This document shows, piece by piece, positions 35,618 to 45,850 of a DNA stretch of 64,000 nucleotides. Position 1 is the stretch's first letter, and each line of letters begins with the position of its first letter. A program made the translations under genes and the position numbers. The stretch is from Chryseobacterium daeguense DSM 19388 (lineage in GTDB: Bacteria; Bacteroidota; Bacteroidia; Flavobacteriales; Weeksellaceae): NCBI RefSeq assembly GCF_000430825.1, contig NZ_AUMT01000002.1:248001-312000 (forward strand), in the 5' to 3' direction. The notes beneath the pieces are model-generated. The model was given only the letters and a program-made list of their open reading frames with translations. It had not been told where the DNA came from and searched no databases.

Positions 35618-36703
35618 ATGTCTAAATCATTAATTCCAAAATTAGAAGCGATAAAACAGAGATATAATGAGGTGGCAGACCTTATTATACAGCCTGATGT
35701 CATTTCAGACCAAAAAAGATATTCTTCTTTAAACAAAGAATACAGCGATTTGGGGAAAATTGTAAAAGTTTACGATCAATATAAAGGTGCTTTGGATACC
35801 ATTGAAGAATCAGACGAAATTATTGCGGATGGTTCTGACAAGGAGTTTGTAGAACTGGCAAAAATAGAGAAAAACGAAGCATTAGAAAAAATTCCGGGAT
35901 TGGAAGAAGAATTAAAAGTATTATTAATTCCTAAAGATCCTGCGGATGATAAAAACGTAATCGTGGAGCTTCGTGCCGGAACCGGTGGAGATGAAGCAGC
36001 TATTTTCGTGGAAGATATTTACAGAATGTATTCCATGTATTTCAAAACGAAAGGATGGAGACATGAGATTACGGATTCTAATGAAGCGGCAAAAGGCTAC
36101 AAAGAATTAATCATGAAGGTAGAAGGTGAAGGCGTTTACGGAATCATGAAATTCGAGTCCGGGGTTCACCGTGTACAGCGTGTTCCGGAGACAGAATCTC
36201 AGGGCAGGGTTCACACTTCTGCAATTACTGTGGCTGTTCTTCCTGAAGCTGAAGAAGTAGATGTGGAAATCAACCCGGCGGATATTGAAATGCAGACTTC
36301 ACGTTCAGGTGGAGCCGGTGGTCAGAACGTAAACAAGGTAGAAACAAAAGTACAGCTTACGCACAAGCCTTCCGGATTGGTGGTAGTTTGTCAGCAGGCA
36401 CGTTCCCAGCTGGCTAACCGTGAACTGGCCATGGAAATGCTTCGTGCTAAATTATATGATATCAAATTGCAGGAAGTGCAGGGAGATATTGCAGCTCAAA
36501 GAAAAACGATGGTTTCTACAGGTGACCGTTCTGCAAAGATCAAAACGTACAATTATCCTCAGGGAAGAGTTACGGATCACAGAATCAATAAGTCGATGTA
36601 CAATCTTGATGCCTACATGAATGGAGATATTTCTGAAATGATTGATGCAGTAATCATGGCAGAAAATGCAGAAAAGATGAAAGGTGAAGAAGAAAACTTA
36701 TAA
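35618..36703 (+). CDS. prfA: Peptide chain release factor 1
   Basis: RF1 ends translation at UAA and UAG. The 361-residue product has the N-terminal helical domain, the codon-recognition motif region (about 185-190, [14 protein letters not shown]), and the catalytic loop [15 protein letters not shown] with the GGQ at residues 234-236. Its length is standard. It is monocistronic with its own promoter and terminator. A second GGQ protein, PrfH, is encoded at 48462. Confidence 0.97.
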   Translation: MSKSLIPKLEAIKQRYNEVADLIIQPDVISDQKRYSSLNKEYSDLGKIVKVYDQYKGALDTIEESDEIIADGSDKEFVELAKIEKNEALEKIPGLEEELKVLLIPKDPADDKNVIVELRAGTGGDEAAIFVEDIYRMYSMYFKTKGWRHEITDSNEAAKGYKELIMKVEGEGVYGIMKFESGVHRVQRVPETESQGRVHTSAITVAVLPEAEEVDVEINPADIEMQTSRSGGAGGQNVNKVETKVQLTHKPSGLVVVCQQARSQLANRELAMEMLRAKLYDIKLQEVQGDIAAQRKTMVSTGDRSAKIKTYNYPQGRVTDHRINKSMYNLDAYMNGDISEMIDAVIMAENAEKMKGEEENL

Positions 36704-36718
36704 AAATAAAAATCAATT

Positions 36719-36749
36719 AAAGTCTCCGGTTTTCCGGGGACTTTTTTTT
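36719..36749 (+). terminator. Intrinsic terminator after prfA
   Basis: AAAGTCTCCGG/CCGGGGACTTT with a TTTT loop and a T8 tail. Confidence 0.9.
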
Positions 36750-36867
36750 AGTCGTAAATATTGATTTTGGATGTTTTTATTTAAAAAAATCAGATAAACG
36801 CGCTGTTTAAATTTAAAATTTTATTCAAAATGATGTTATTGTGGTATTTTTTTACACAAATAATAAA

Positions 36868-36875
36868 TATATTTG
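36868..36875 (+). promoter_or_regulatory. Predicted promoter -7 box for the gene at 36934
   Basis: TATATTTG followed by CACG fits TAnnTTTG. The transcript would begin just at a hairpin (36881-36900, GCTCTT...GGGAGC) that is followed by seven T bases, so a terminator-like structure lies at the 5' end. Confidence 0.55.
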
Positions 36876-36933
36876 CACGCGCTCTTGGGTTTTCGGGAGC
36901 TTTTTTTATACACTAAATTTAAAAAATATACTA

Positions 36934-37596
36934 ATGAGGACCTTTAATGCTTTAATTGTATTGATGCTTATTTTTTGCTTTCACAATCTGAAATCACAAA
37001 ATATCCAGACACCTGAAAATGTGTTTAATCTTTATTTTAATTCTTTTGTTAAATATGATGATGATTCACTAAAGGAACTTAACAGCTATCTCATTAATTT
37101 CCTGGGAAAAGACAATACCCACAAGATGAATCTCAGGGATTCTTCAGACGAAAGAGTAGATTATTTTACCAATATTTTTCTTTCCAATCTTTCTGCCGAT
37201 ATGGCCGCTGCCTGTAAGGTAGAAGCAAAAAACTATTTCACTGTTTTAGTTAATAATTTTAAAGAAGCGAAATACACCATCAAAAGCATAGAAAAACATT
37301 CAGATGAAAAGCTGAAGGATCAGGAGTTTTCTGAAGTAGTCTTCGAGGCACGCTTTAAAGTTCCCAGCGCTTCTGATAAAAATATGGGTGATCTTAAAAA
37401 AATTGGCCCGGGTGAGATGAGAAAATACCTCATAGATCTTACCAATCATCTTAAAAACGCGGATAAAGTGGTTTCTTCAGAACAAAAGTTTAATTTATAT
37501 CAAATGAAGGATGACCGTGGAACATTCTACTGGAATGGCGGGCCGCAGGAGCTTGCCTGGAAGCTTAATGAATTTTATTTTAAAAATATCAATTAA
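36934..37596 (+). CDS. Secreted protein of unknown function
   Basis: The 220-residue product has a signal peptide (FNALIVLMLIFCFHNLKSQ). The chosen start at 36934 is the one that begins the signal peptide; an in-frame upstream GTG-type start at 36841 would include the promoter and hairpin. The mature part (ENVFNLYFNSFVKYDDDSL, SADMAAACKVEAKNYFTVLV, ending TFYWNGGPQELAWKLNEF) is not a family I recognise. It is a single-gene unit with its own terminator. Confidence 0.6.
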   Translation: MRTFNALIVLMLIFCFHNLKSQNIQTPENVFNLYFNSFVKYDDDSLKELNSYLINFLGKDNTHKMNLRDSSDERVDYFTNIFLSNLSADMAAACKVEAKNYFTVLVNNFKEAKYTIKSIEKHSDEKLKDQEFSEVVFEARFKVPSASDKNMGDLKKIGPGEMRKYLIDLTNHLKNADKVVSSEQKFNLYQMKDDRGTFYWNGGPQELAWKLNEFYFKNIN

Positions 37597-37604
37597 TAAA
37601 GAGG

Positions 37605-37629
37605 AGCTGTATTTTGTACAGCTTTTTTT
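37605..37629 (+). terminator. Intrinsic terminator
   Basis: AGCTGTA/TACAGCT with a 5-base loop and a T7 tail, between the gene at 36934 and the prolyl oligopeptidase. Confidence 0.85.
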
Positions 37630-37645
37630 ATTAAAGCAGATTGCT

Positions 37646-37653
37646 TATTTTTG
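37646..37653 (+). promoter_or_regulatory. Predicted promoter -7 box for the prolyl oligopeptidase
   Basis: TATTTTTG fits TAnnTTTG. It lies upstream of the ATG at 37671 but inside a longer in-frame reading from a TTG at 37641, which supports 37671 as the true start. Confidence 0.5.
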
Positions 37654-37670
37654 AGAAAATCGAATTTGAT

Positions 37671-39779
37671 ATGAAACTGAAACCTTTCTTATTGACCGCC
37701 GGAGTTTTGTTTTCGGCAACATTTTATTCACAAAAAATGACGTATCCAAAAGCAATAAAAGGAAGCCAGACAGATACTTACTTCGGAACTGCTGTGGCAG
37801 ACCCTTTCAGAGATCTTGAAAATGATTCTGAAGCAACCAGAAAATGGGTAGACGAAGAAGTGGCACACAGCCAGAGCTATCTTTCTAAAATACCGTTCAG
37901 AGATCAAATTAAAAAACAACTGACAGATATCTGGAACTACGAAAAAATTTCGGCACCTTTCAAAGAAGGAGATTATACTTATTTTACAAAAAATGACGGC
38001 CTTCAGGCACAGGCTGTTTATTACAGGACAAACAATAAAACCAAAACCACAGAAGTTTTCCTGGATCCGAATAAATTTTCCGAAAAAGGAACAACTTCTC
38101 TTTCGCAGCTTTCATTCAACAAGAAAGGAAATCTTGCCGCTTATTCCATTTCAGAAGGCGGAAGCGACTGGAACAAGATCATTATCATTGATGCAATCAC
38201 AAAAAAACAGATTGATGAAACTTTAGTGGATGTAAAATTCAGCGGAATTTCCTGGCAGGGTGATGAAGGATTCTACTATTCAAGCTATGACAAGCCGAAA
38301 GAAGGCACCGTACTTTCCGGAATGACAGACAGGCATAAGGTGTACTTTCATAAATTAGGGACGAAGCAAGCTGAAGATAAATTGATTTTCGGAGGAGATC
38401 AGACTCCAAGAAGATACCTGGGAGCCGGTGTTTCAGAAGATCAGCGATATCTTATTATTTCCGCGGCCAATGCTACCAGTGGAAACGAATTGTATATTAA
38501 AGATTTAAAAAACGGGGGAGATTTCATCCAGATCAACAAAGGTTTCGATATTAATGCAAATATTGTAGATACACAGGGCGATGATATTTTTATTTATACG
38601 GATAAAGATGCCCCAAATGGACGATTAGTTAAGACCTCAATCAAAAATCCTGCCCCTGAAACATGGAAAGATGTAATTCCACAGACCGAAAATGTATTGG
38701 GAATTAACACAGGCGGCGGCTACTTCTTCGCAACTTATATGATCGATGCTATTGATCAGGTAAAACAATATGATAGAAGCGGAAAGCTGATCAGGGAAAT
38801 AAATCTTCCAGGAAAAGGAAATCTTTCAGGTTTGGGAGGAAAGGAAAAAGAAAAGGAGCTTTATTATTCTTTTACCAATTATACTACCCCCGGAACGATT
38901 TATAAATTTAACGCAGATACCGGAAAATCAGAAGTATATCAGAAACCGAATGTGAAATTTAACCCTGATAATTACGTGTCTGAGCAGGTTTTCTATACCT
39001 CAAAAGACGGGACGAAAATCCCAATGATGATCAATTATAAAAAAGGAACAAAGCTGGATGGTAAAAATCCAGCGATTTTATATTCCTACGGAGGGTTTAA
39101 TATCAGTTTACAGCCTGCTTTTTCAGTTGTAAATGCTATTTGGATGGAAAATGGAGGGATTTATGCAGTTCCTAACATCCGTGGCGGAGGAGAATATGGC
39201 AAAAAATGGCATGATGCGGGAACCAAGCAGCAGAAGAAAAATGTTTTCGAAGATTTCATTGCTGCAGGAGAATATTTGCAAAGTAAAGGCTATACTTCAA
39301 AAGAATATATGGCGCTTTCAGGAAGATCAAACGGAGGATTGCTTGTAGGTGCTACCATGACCATGCGTCCTGATTTAGCAAGAGTAGCCTTTCCGGGAGT
39401 TGGTGTTTTGGATATGCTGAGGTACAATAAATTTACAGCAGGAGCAGGATGGTCTTATGATTACGGTACAGCAGAAGACAGCAAAGAAATGTTTGAGTAT
39501 TTAAAATCTTATTCTCCGGTTCATAATGTGAAGGCGGGAGTTTGCTATCCTTCAACAATGATTATTACAAGTGATCATGACGACAGGGTAGTTCCTGCGC
39601 ATTCTTTTAAATTCGGTGCAGAATTGCAGGAAAAACAGGCTTGCAGCAACCCGATTTTATTAAGAATCGAAAAAAACGCAGGTCATGGAGCCGGAAGATC
39701 TACAGAGCAGGTGATCAGTGAGAATGCAGATTTGATTTCTTTTGCTCTTTTTGAAATGGGGGTTAAAAAAATAAAATAA
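37671..39779 (+). CDS. Secreted prolyl oligopeptidase, S9A family
   Basis: This serine peptidase cleaves after proline in short peptides. The 702-residue product has a signal peptide (FLLTAGVLFSATFYSQ), so it is likely periplasmic, a seven-bladed propeller (about 80-420) and a C-terminal alpha/beta-hydrolase domain. The triad is visible: S553 in LSGRSNGGLLVG, D638 in SDHDDRVVP and H672 in NAGHGAG. The oxyanion-region NIRGGGEYGKKWHDAG is conserved. The length is normal for the family (Flavobacterium meningosepticum enzyme is similar). It is monocistronic. Confidence 0.93.
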   Translation: MKLKPFLLTAGVLFSATFYSQKMTYPKAIKGSQTDTYFGTAVADPFRDLENDSEATRKWVDEEVAHSQSYLSKIPFRDQIKKQLTDIWNYEKISAPFKEGDYTYFTKNDGLQAQAVYYRTNNKTKTTEVFLDPNKFSEKGTTSLSQLSFNKKGNLAAYSISEGGSDWNKIIIIDAITKKQIDETLVDVKFSGISWQGDEGFYYSSYDKPKEGTVLSGMTDRHKVYFHKLGTKQAEDKLIFGGDQTPRRYLGAGVSEDQRYLIISAANATSGNELYIKDLKNGGDFIQINKGFDINANIVDTQGDDIFIYTDKDAPNGRLVKTSIKNPAPETWKDVIPQTENVLGINTGGGYFFATYMIDAIDQVKQYDRSGKLIREINLPGKGNLSGLGGKEKEKELYYSFTNYTTPGTIYKFNADTGKSEVYQKPNVKFNPDNYVSEQVFYTSKDGTKIPMMINYKKGTKLDGKNPAILYSYGGFNISLQPAFSVVNAIWMENGGIYAVPNIRGGGEYGKKWHDAGTKQQKKNVFEDFIAAGEYLQSKGYTSKEYMALSGRSNGGLLVGATMTMRPDLARVAFPGVGVLDMLRYNKFTAGAGWSYDYGTAEDSKEMFEYLKSYSPVHNVKAGVCYPSTMIITSDHDDRVVPAHSFKFGAELQEKQACSNPILLRIEKNAGHGAGRSTEQVISENADLISFALFEMGVKKIK

Positions 39780-39794
39780 TAAAAATTATAAAAT

Positions 39795-39833
39795 AAGCGG
39801 TTGTTTTTTCAATAAACAGCCGTTTGTTTTTTG
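39795..39833 (+). terminator. Probable terminator after the prolyl oligopeptidase
   Basis: AAGCGGTTGTTT pairs with AAACAGCCGTTT, allowing two G-U pairs, followed by a T-rich tract. Confidence 0.6.
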
Positions 39834-39851
39834 TTTTCTGCTAAGAATTTA

Positions 39852-39859
39852 TAAATTTG
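39852..39859 (+). promoter_or_regulatory. Predicted promoter -7 box for the metalloprotease gene
   Basis: TAAATTTG fits TAnnTTTG; the start codon is 39 bases downstream. Confidence 0.5.
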
Positions 39860-39898
39860 TTAAATATAATTTTTTAAAAATAAAAAGATTAATTTTTT

Positions 39899-42850
39899 AT
39901 GAAAAAAAGAGTTTTACTCATTTGTGCATTAGCGGGTCTTGGTACCAGTGTTTATGCACAGCGATGGGAGCAGGTTTCCCAAAAGACTTCCGAAATCAGG
40001 AAAGAAGTAGAGGTGAAGTTTGCTTATAAAGTAGATTTAGCCAATCTGAGAAATATGCTGAGAGATGCAGTTGAAACAGGTCCTAATGCAAAGGCGGTGA
40101 TTGTTTCCCTGCCAACAGTAGAAGGCAAAATAGAAAAATTTGCGGTTTACAGTAACCCGGTAATGGAAAAATCTTTAGCAGATCAGTACCAGCTTGGTTC
40201 TTATGTAGGTGTAGGTGTGGAAGATCCTTCAAAATACATAAGATTCAGTACATCTCCTACTGAAATCCAGTCCATGATTATTAAAGATGGGGTATTTCAG
40301 TTCTTAGAGCCTATCAGCTCTGATAAGAAAACGTATGGGGTATTCTTTAAAACTAAAAGAACAAAAGATGAAGCTGGTTTTGAATGTGGTACGGAAGAAA
40401 AAAATATTAAAGACATTAAGGCTTTAAAAGAAAACGGGAAAAAAAAGCTTTCTAACGTAGGGATTACAAGCAGACCTTCAAGTACAAAATACAGAACGTA
40501 CAGGCTGGCATTATCCACAACGGGAGAATATACTTCATTGTTCGGAGGTGTTGCAGGAGCTCTGACACAGATGAATAATACTATGACCCGTGTTAATGGT
40601 GTTTTTGAGAAAGATTTTGGTATCCATTTAAATATTCAGAACTACCCGGGAATCATCTTTCCAGATTCAGCGACTGACCCTTACACAAATAATTTAAATT
40701 TACAATTACAGCAGACCCTGACTTCACAAGTAGGAAATGCAAATTATGATATCGGGCACGTATTCAATGCTGACGGTGGAGACGGTAATGCGGGATGTAT
40801 CGGCTGTATTTGTACTAATCCGGCAACAAGTACTACATTAGCAAAAGGTTCAGGATATACTCAGAATACTACTCCTCAGGGAGATACATTTGATATTGAT
40901 TATGTAGCTCACGAAATGGGGCATCAGCTGGGAGGAAACCACACGTATTCAAACCTTTCAGAAGGTTCCGGAGTAAATGTAGAGCCGGGTGGTGGTACTA
41001 CTATCATGGGGTATGCAGGTATTACAGGTGACAATGTTCAGATGAATTCTGATGCGTATTTCCATTATTCTTCCGTTGATCAGATACTTACAAACTTAGA
41101 ATCAAAACCTACATGTGGAGTATCAACGGATATTACTACTAATACGCCTCCGGTAATCGCTCCGCTTACTGCATATAATGTTCCTAAAGGGACAGCTTAT
41201 TATCTGGAAACAACTGCAACGGATGCTCAAAATGACCCTTTGAAGTATACATGGGAGCAGTATGACAGTGTAGATGACTTCGGATCTATCTCAGGAGACA
41301 GCGGTTGGGGATACAATCCTCAGGGAGCCCTTACAAGATCATATTTTGGAACTACAAGCGGAAGAAGATATTTCCCTAGCTTACTTCAGGTAATGAACGG
41401 ACAGCTAACGAATAAAACAAACTGGGAAACTGTTTCTTATATTCCTAGAGCATTAAACTATGCTGTTACTGTAAGAGATGAAAATGCGGTAAGACCAATG
41501 CTTTCTTCTTCAGAAACTACAGTAACTGTTGGAAATGACGGGCCATTTAAATTTAACGGTCTTACAACTTCTTCAGTTTTATATAACAATGCTTCCAATA
41601 CCATTTATTGGGAAGTTGCCAATACGACGGCTGCACCTTATAATGTAGCAAACGTAAAAATAGATTATACTACTAATAATGGAACTACATGGACAGACCT
41701 GGTAGCTTCTACGCCAAATACAGGAAGCTACACCGCACAAATGCCATCAGGCTTATCGGGTGCAGTTAAGTTGAGAGTTTCAGCAATTGGAAATGTATTC
41801 TATGCGGTATCTCCGGCAATAAACGTTGGAGCTGCACCAACTTCTACAACGAATGCTCCTACAGGTGTTTCTACAATAGATACAGAAGTTTTCAGAACGA
41901 CAGCAAGAGTTTCTTGGAATGCTGTTCCGGGTGCTACATACGCTATTAATTACAGAAAAGCAGGTGTTACAACCTGGACGGCTACTACAAGTACTGTAAA
42001 CTCTGTAGTCTTGAATTCGCTTGAAGATGAAACAAACTACGAAGTACAGGTAGCTGCTGTTGTAAACACAGTGCCGGGAAGTTATTCTTCTAATTATACA
42101 TTTAAAACTAAAGCATTAAAAACAGGAGTTGATTATTGTATTTTAAATACAGGTTACCCGTATGTAGGAAATATCGGAAGAGTGCAGGTTGCAAATGTTG
42201 ATTATACAGATGCTTCTTTAAGATCTTATAAGGATCGTAGTGAAGTTCCTGCTAATTTCATCAACCTTGTAAAAGGAACATCATACCCTATAAGTGTCTT
42301 CGGAGTTTATACTCAGAATGCGCCGATGACCTATAATGTATGGATTGATTATAACAGAAACGGTGCTTTTGAAGCTTCTGAAAAAGTATATACAAGTGCT
42401 GCTGTCTTACCGAATTCCAATGGTGTAGGTTTAGCTTCAGGTAACTTCACTGTTCCTGCTACAGCTTATTCAGGGGATAAAACAACGAGAATGAGAATAG
42501 CAAGTAACTTTAATGCTGCTCTTACAAGTGCATGCGGAAATATTCCAAGTGGAGCAGGTTCTGTAATGGACTTTACCGTTAGAATTACAGATACAGCGCT
42601 TGCTGTGGATGAAACGGCAGACACAAAATCAGGAATTGAAATTTATCCGAATCCTGCTGATACTTTTGTTGGAGTTAGAAATCTGAAAGGTAAGGCTGAT
42701 TATAAAATTTTCAGTGCTGAAGGAAGATTAGTACAGAGTGGTAAGCTTGACGATCAGATTATCAATGTGACTGGTTTAGTAAAAGGAATGTATATCATCA
42801 CAATAAAAGATGAAACAAAAACATACACTACTAAATTGATTAAGAAATAA
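39899..42850 (+). CDS. T9SS-exported reprolysin-like zinc metalloprotease
   Basis: The 983-residue product has a signal peptide (LLICALAGLGTSVYAQ), a propeptide-like region (about 25-190), a metzincin catalytic domain with HEMGHQLGGNH (zinc ligands H338, H342, H348) and the Met-turn region TTIMGYAG, a fibronectin-type III domain (about 655-745, TARVSWNAVPGATYAINYRK), a GEVED domain (about 800-890, YNVWIDYNRNGAFEASE) and a type A T9SS sorting tail (GIEIYPNPADTFVGV ... KGMYIITIKDETKTYTTK). It matches the M12B/M72-type secreted proteases of Bacteroidota. It would act on extracellular proteins. Confidence 0.9.
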   Translation: MKKRVLLICALAGLGTSVYAQRWEQVSQKTSEIRKEVEVKFAYKVDLANLRNMLRDAVETGPNAKAVIVSLPTVEGKIEKFAVYSNPVMEKSLADQYQLGSYVGVGVEDPSKYIRFSTSPTEIQSMIIKDGVFQFLEPISSDKKTYGVFFKTKRTKDEAGFECGTEEKNIKDIKALKENGKKKLSNVGITSRPSSTKYRTYRLALSTTGEYTSLFGGVAGALTQMNNTMTRVNGVFEKDFGIHLNIQNYPGIIFPDSATDPYTNNLNLQLQQTLTSQVGNANYDIGHVFNADGGDGNAGCIGCICTNPATSTTLAKGSGYTQNTTPQGDTFDIDYVAHEMGHQLGGNHTYSNLSEGSGVNVEPGGGTTIMGYAGITGDNVQMNSDAYFHYSSVDQILTNLESKPTCGVSTDITTNTPPVIAPLTAYNVPKGTAYYLETTATDAQNDPLKYTWEQYDSVDDFGSISGDSGWGYNPQGALTRSYFGTTSGRRYFPSLLQVMNGQLTNKTNWETVSYIPRALNYAVTVRDENAVRPMLSSSETTVTVGNDGPFKFNGLTTSSVLYNNASNTIYWEVANTTAAPYNVANVKIDYTTNNGTTWTDLVASTPNTGSYTAQMPSGLSGAVKLRVSAIGNVFYAVSPAINVGAAPTSTTNAPTGVSTIDTEVFRTTARVSWNAVPGATYAINYRKAGVTTWTATTSTVNSVVLNSLEDETNYEVQVAAVVNTVPGSYSSNYTFKTKALKTGVDYCILNTGYPYVGNIGRVQVANVDYTDASLRSYKDRSEVPANFINLVKGTSYPISVFGVYTQNAPMTYNVWIDYNRNGAFEASEKVYTSAAVLPNSNGVGLASGNFTVPATAYSGDKTTRMRIASNFNAALTSACGNIPSGAGSVMDFTVRITDTALAVDETADTKSGIEIYPNPADTFVGVRNLKGKADYKIFSAEGRLVQSGKLDDQIINVTGLVKGMYIITIKDETKTYTTKLIKK

Positions 42851-42867
42851 TAGTTAATTACAAATAA

Positions 42868-42905
42868 AAAAGGCTCCGGTTATAATTTTAACCGGAGCTT
42901 TTATT
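42868..42905 (+). terminator. Intrinsic terminator after the metalloprotease
   Basis: GCTCCGGTTA (42873-42882) pairs with TAACCGGAGC (42889-42898), followed by TTTTATTTTT. Confidence 0.9.
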
Positions 42906-43026
42906 TTTAATTCCGGGCAGATCTTGCTATATTTTAAATAATTATAATGCTGATAATCATAAAATTAATGTAAAATAAATATTATCTCAAAAATCCGTAT
43001 TTTTAGCCATCAATAAATCTGATCAT

Positions 43027-45144
43027 ATGAGAAGGGAAGTTCAAAATAAAACTCCTCAATTTACTATAACCGAAAAAAACACGGAAATCTATCCCTTTGA
43101 AAAGGATGGATTGCAGCTGAAATCTTCTTACAAACCGGAAGATATTAAAAATCAGGAACTCACACAGACAACGCCGGGAATCGAACCTTATTTGAGAGGC
43201 CCGTATTCCACCATGTATGTTCAAAAACCGTGGACGATTCGTCAGTATGCGGGTTTTTCTACGGCAGAGGAATCCAATGCCTTTTACAGAAGAAATTTGG
43301 CGGCAGGACAAAAAGGACTTTCTGTGGCATTTGATTTAGCAACTCACAGAGGCTATGACTCAGATCATGCGAGAGTGGTAGGTGATGTAGGAAAAGCCGG
43401 AGTAGCCATTGATTCCGTAGAAGATATGAAGATTTTATTCAATGAAATTCCATTAGATCAGATTTCAGTTTCCATGACAATGAATGGCGCCGTTCTTCCG
43501 GTCTTATCTTTTTATATTGTCGCGGCAGAGGAGCAGGGAGTTTCTCAGGAATTGCTTTCAGGAACTATTCAGAATGATATTTTGAAAGAATTCATGGTGA
43601 GAAATACATACATTTACCCACCTGCGCCATCCATGAAAATCATTGCAGATATTTTCGAATATACGTCTAAAAATATCCCGAAATTTAATTCAATTTCAAT
43701 TTCAGGCTATCACATGCAGGAAGCCGGTGCAACACCGGTTCTCGAAATGGCATACACGCTTGCAGATGGGCTGGAATATGTGAGAACAGGAATAAAAGCA
43801 GGAATGAACGTCGATGATTTCGCACCAAGATTATCCTTTTTCTGGGCAATCGGGATGAATCACTTCATGGAAGTTGCAAAAATGCGTGCCGCAAGATATA
43901 TTTGGGCCACTCTTTTAAAGCAATTTAACCCGCAAAATCCAAAATCTTTAGCATTAAGAACCCATTCTCAGACGTCAGGATGGTCTTTAACAGAGCAGGA
44001 ACCGTTTAACAATATTACCAGGACGGCCATTGAAGCGCTGTCTTCAGCGTTAGGAGGAACTCAGTCTCTTCACACCAATGCTTTGGACGAAGCTATTGCG
44101 CTTCCAACGGATTATTCAGCGAAAATTGCAAGAAATACTCAGATTATCCTTCAGCAGGAAAGCGGAATCTGCGATGTGGTGGATCCGATGGGCGGAAGCA
44201 ATTTGGTTGAAAGTCTCACTCAGCAGATGATCGAAGAAGCAATGAAATACATTGATGAGGTTGAGCAGGAAGGCGGAATGACAAAGGCTATCGAAGCCGG
44301 AATTCCAAAGATGAGAATTGAAGAAGCAGCAGCAAAAAAACAGGCGAAAATTGATAGCGGAGAAGAGTTTATTATCGGGGTTAATTCTTTCAGGTCTGCA
44401 TTAAAGCAGGATCAGATTGATATTTTGGATATAGACAATACGGAGGTTCGAAGAAAACAGATCGAAAGATTAAATTCAATAAAATCAAACAGAAATTCTG
44501 AAGCAGTAGAACAGATTCTAAATGAAATCCGTGAAAGTGCAAAAACAGGAACCGGAAATCTTCTGGCATTATGCATTGAAGCAGCACGCAGACGAGTGAC
44601 GCTGGGTGAGATGAGCGATGCAATGGAAGAAAGTTTCGGAAGATATAAAGCTAATATTAAAACAATTTCCGGTGTATATGCCATGAATGCAGGTAAAAAT
44701 GAATACTTTGAAAAAGCGCTTCATCTTACTCAGAAATTTGAAGAGGAAGAAGGGCGCCGGCCAAGATTGATGGTTGCAAAAATGGGTCAGGACGGACACG
44801 ACAGAGGGGCAAAAGTAGTGGCAACAGCATTTGCAGATATGGGATTTGACGTCGACGTGGCGCCTTTATTCCAGACGCCGGAAGAGGTGGCAAAACAGGC
44901 GGTTGAAAATGACATCCATATTTTAGGTGTTTCATCTTTGGCGGCAGGTCACAAAACACTGGTTCCGCAAGTAGTAGAAGAACTGAAAAAGCTTGGTGCA
45001 GACGATATCACCATCGTTGTAGGAGGAGTAATTCCTCAGCAGGATTATGAGTTTTTATATGCTAACGGAGCAGACTTTATTTTCGGTCCCGGAACGAACC
45101 TTCCGAAGTGTGCTGTAGATATTTTAGAGAAATTTTTAAATTAA
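43027..45144 (+). CDS. scpA: Methylmalonyl-CoA mutase, large (catalytic) subunit
   Basis: This adenosylcobalamin enzyme interconverts (R)-methylmalonyl-CoA and succinyl-CoA. The 705-residue chain has the catalytic barrel ([50 protein letters not shown]) and the C-terminal B12-binding domain with DGHDRG (D589, H591 as the lower axial ligand, G594). The length matches the catalytic chain (MutB in heterodimeric systems). The small subunit gene is not adjacent. The chaperone gene meaB is 6.6 kb downstream. It is presumably needed for propionate or branched-chain oxidation. Confidence 0.95.
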   Translation: MRREVQNKTPQFTITEKNTEIYPFEKDGLQLKSSYKPEDIKNQELTQTTPGIEPYLRGPYSTMYVQKPWTIRQYAGFSTAEESNAFYRRNLAAGQKGLSVAFDLATHRGYDSDHARVVGDVGKAGVAIDSVEDMKILFNEIPLDQISVSMTMNGAVLPVLSFYIVAAEEQGVSQELLSGTIQNDILKEFMVRNTYIYPPAPSMKIIADIFEYTSKNIPKFNSISISGYHMQEAGATPVLEMAYTLADGLEYVRTGIKAGMNVDDFAPRLSFFWAIGMNHFMEVAKMRAARYIWATLLKQFNPQNPKSLALRTHSQTSGWSLTEQEPFNNITRTAIEALSSALGGTQSLHTNALDEAIALPTDYSAKIARNTQIILQQESGICDVVDPMGGSNLVESLTQQMIEEAMKYIDEVEQEGGMTKAIEAGIPKMRIEEAAAKKQAKIDSGEEFIIGVNSFRSALKQDQIDILDIDNTEVRRKQIERLNSIKSNRNSEAVEQILNEIRESAKTGTGNLLALCIEAARRRVTLGEMSDAMEESFGRYKANIKTISGVYAMNAGKNEYFEKALHLTQKFEEEEGRRPRLMVAKMGQDGHDRGAKVVATAFADMGFDVDVAPLFQTPEEVAKQAVENDIHILGVSSLAAGHKTLVPQVVEELKKLGADDITIVVGGVIPQQDYEFLYANGADFIFGPGTNLPKCAVDILEKFLN

Positions 45145-45204
45145 ATTAATTTCAATAAATAATAAGTTGCATGGCTTTTGTATAGTTTAATGAAAATTTT
45201 CATT

Positions 45205-45706
45205 ATGGCTTATACAGTAGTTTCAGTATTTCCGGTGACTGTAGATACAGAGGAAATTAAAAAAGATTTAATAGAAAACGGCTTGGATGAAGCAAACATT
45301 ATTGTTTCAAAATCAAGCGTGGAAAGTGGACTGTCAACTGATCATTATCAGGAAGACGAGCAGACAAAAGGTTTCTTCGAATATACATTCGCACACGATG
45401 CAGAAATGTTAGATGCTTACCGAAAGCACAGCATTGGAAGAAATAATATAGTTGTTTATGCAAATGATCTTGAACAGGCGATGACTGCTAATTCTATATT
45501 AAACAAAAACGGGGCTCTTGAGGTGTATAGAAAACCGTCCGACAAGCAGACGGATATCCCGGAAGGAATGACGGAAGAAGAATATAACGGCATTATTGCA
45601 AAAGCAAAGCACAAACATTTACTTCCTCAGATCAGAAAGGGTTTACCATCCCAATGTAGTCAAAGGAATGGATGATCCCATGGACGATCTTGGTTCAAAA
45701 GATTAA
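45205..45706 (+). pseudogene. General-stress-type protein with 3' one-base frameshift
   Basis: From the ATG at 45205 the frame gives MAYTVVSVFPVTVDTEEIKK ... NNIVVYANDLEQAMTANSIL, resembling YflT-like general stress proteins. At GGG 45639-45641 the frame changes: as read, the protein ends GLPSQCSQRNG at 45675. Dropping one G gives IRKVYHPNVVKGMDDPMDDL and a stop at 45706, a more natural, acidic end. An upstream ATG at 45190 (MKIFIMAYT) is possible. The frameshift could be a consensus error; the required shift is +1, not a -1 slippery event. Confidence 0.6.
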
Positions 45707-45723
45707 ACTAAAAGTTTAAAGAT

Positions 45724-45762
45724 AAAAAAGTCTGGAAATAATAATTTTCAGACTTTTTTTTG
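45724..45762 (+). terminator. Intrinsic terminator after the stress-type gene
   Basis: AAAAAAGTCTG (45724-45734) pairs with CAGACTTTTTT (45749-45759), 18 bases after the corrected stop. Confidence 0.85.
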
Positions 45763-45801
45763 TTTTTCTTAAAAAAATATTTGGTGAATAAAAAAATATT
45801 C

Positions 45802-45809
45802 TATCTTTG
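45802..45809 (+). promoter_or_regulatory. Predicted promoter of an orphan short transcript
   Basis: TATCTTTG followed by CACC is an exact TAnnTTTG box in a gene-free stretch. A terminator follows 145 bases later, so the pair defines a short stand-alone unit. Confidence 0.6.
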
Positions 45810-45850
45810 CACCTGAAAATCAAGTTTAACCAATAAAAAATAACGAAGCA

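Noticed and set aside
36841-36933. N-terminal extension of the secreted protein at 36934
   Set aside because: The extension covers a promoter box and a hairpin and would place the signal peptide inside the protein.
37641-37670. Longer start of the prolyl oligopeptidase
   Set aside because: It begins at TTG and overlaps the -7 box; the signal peptide begins at 37671.
45630-45650. AAAGGGT heptamer as a -1 programmed frameshift site
   Set aside because: The heptamer is in the right phase for -1 slippage, but the better C-terminus lies in the +1 frame, so -1 slippage would not produce it.
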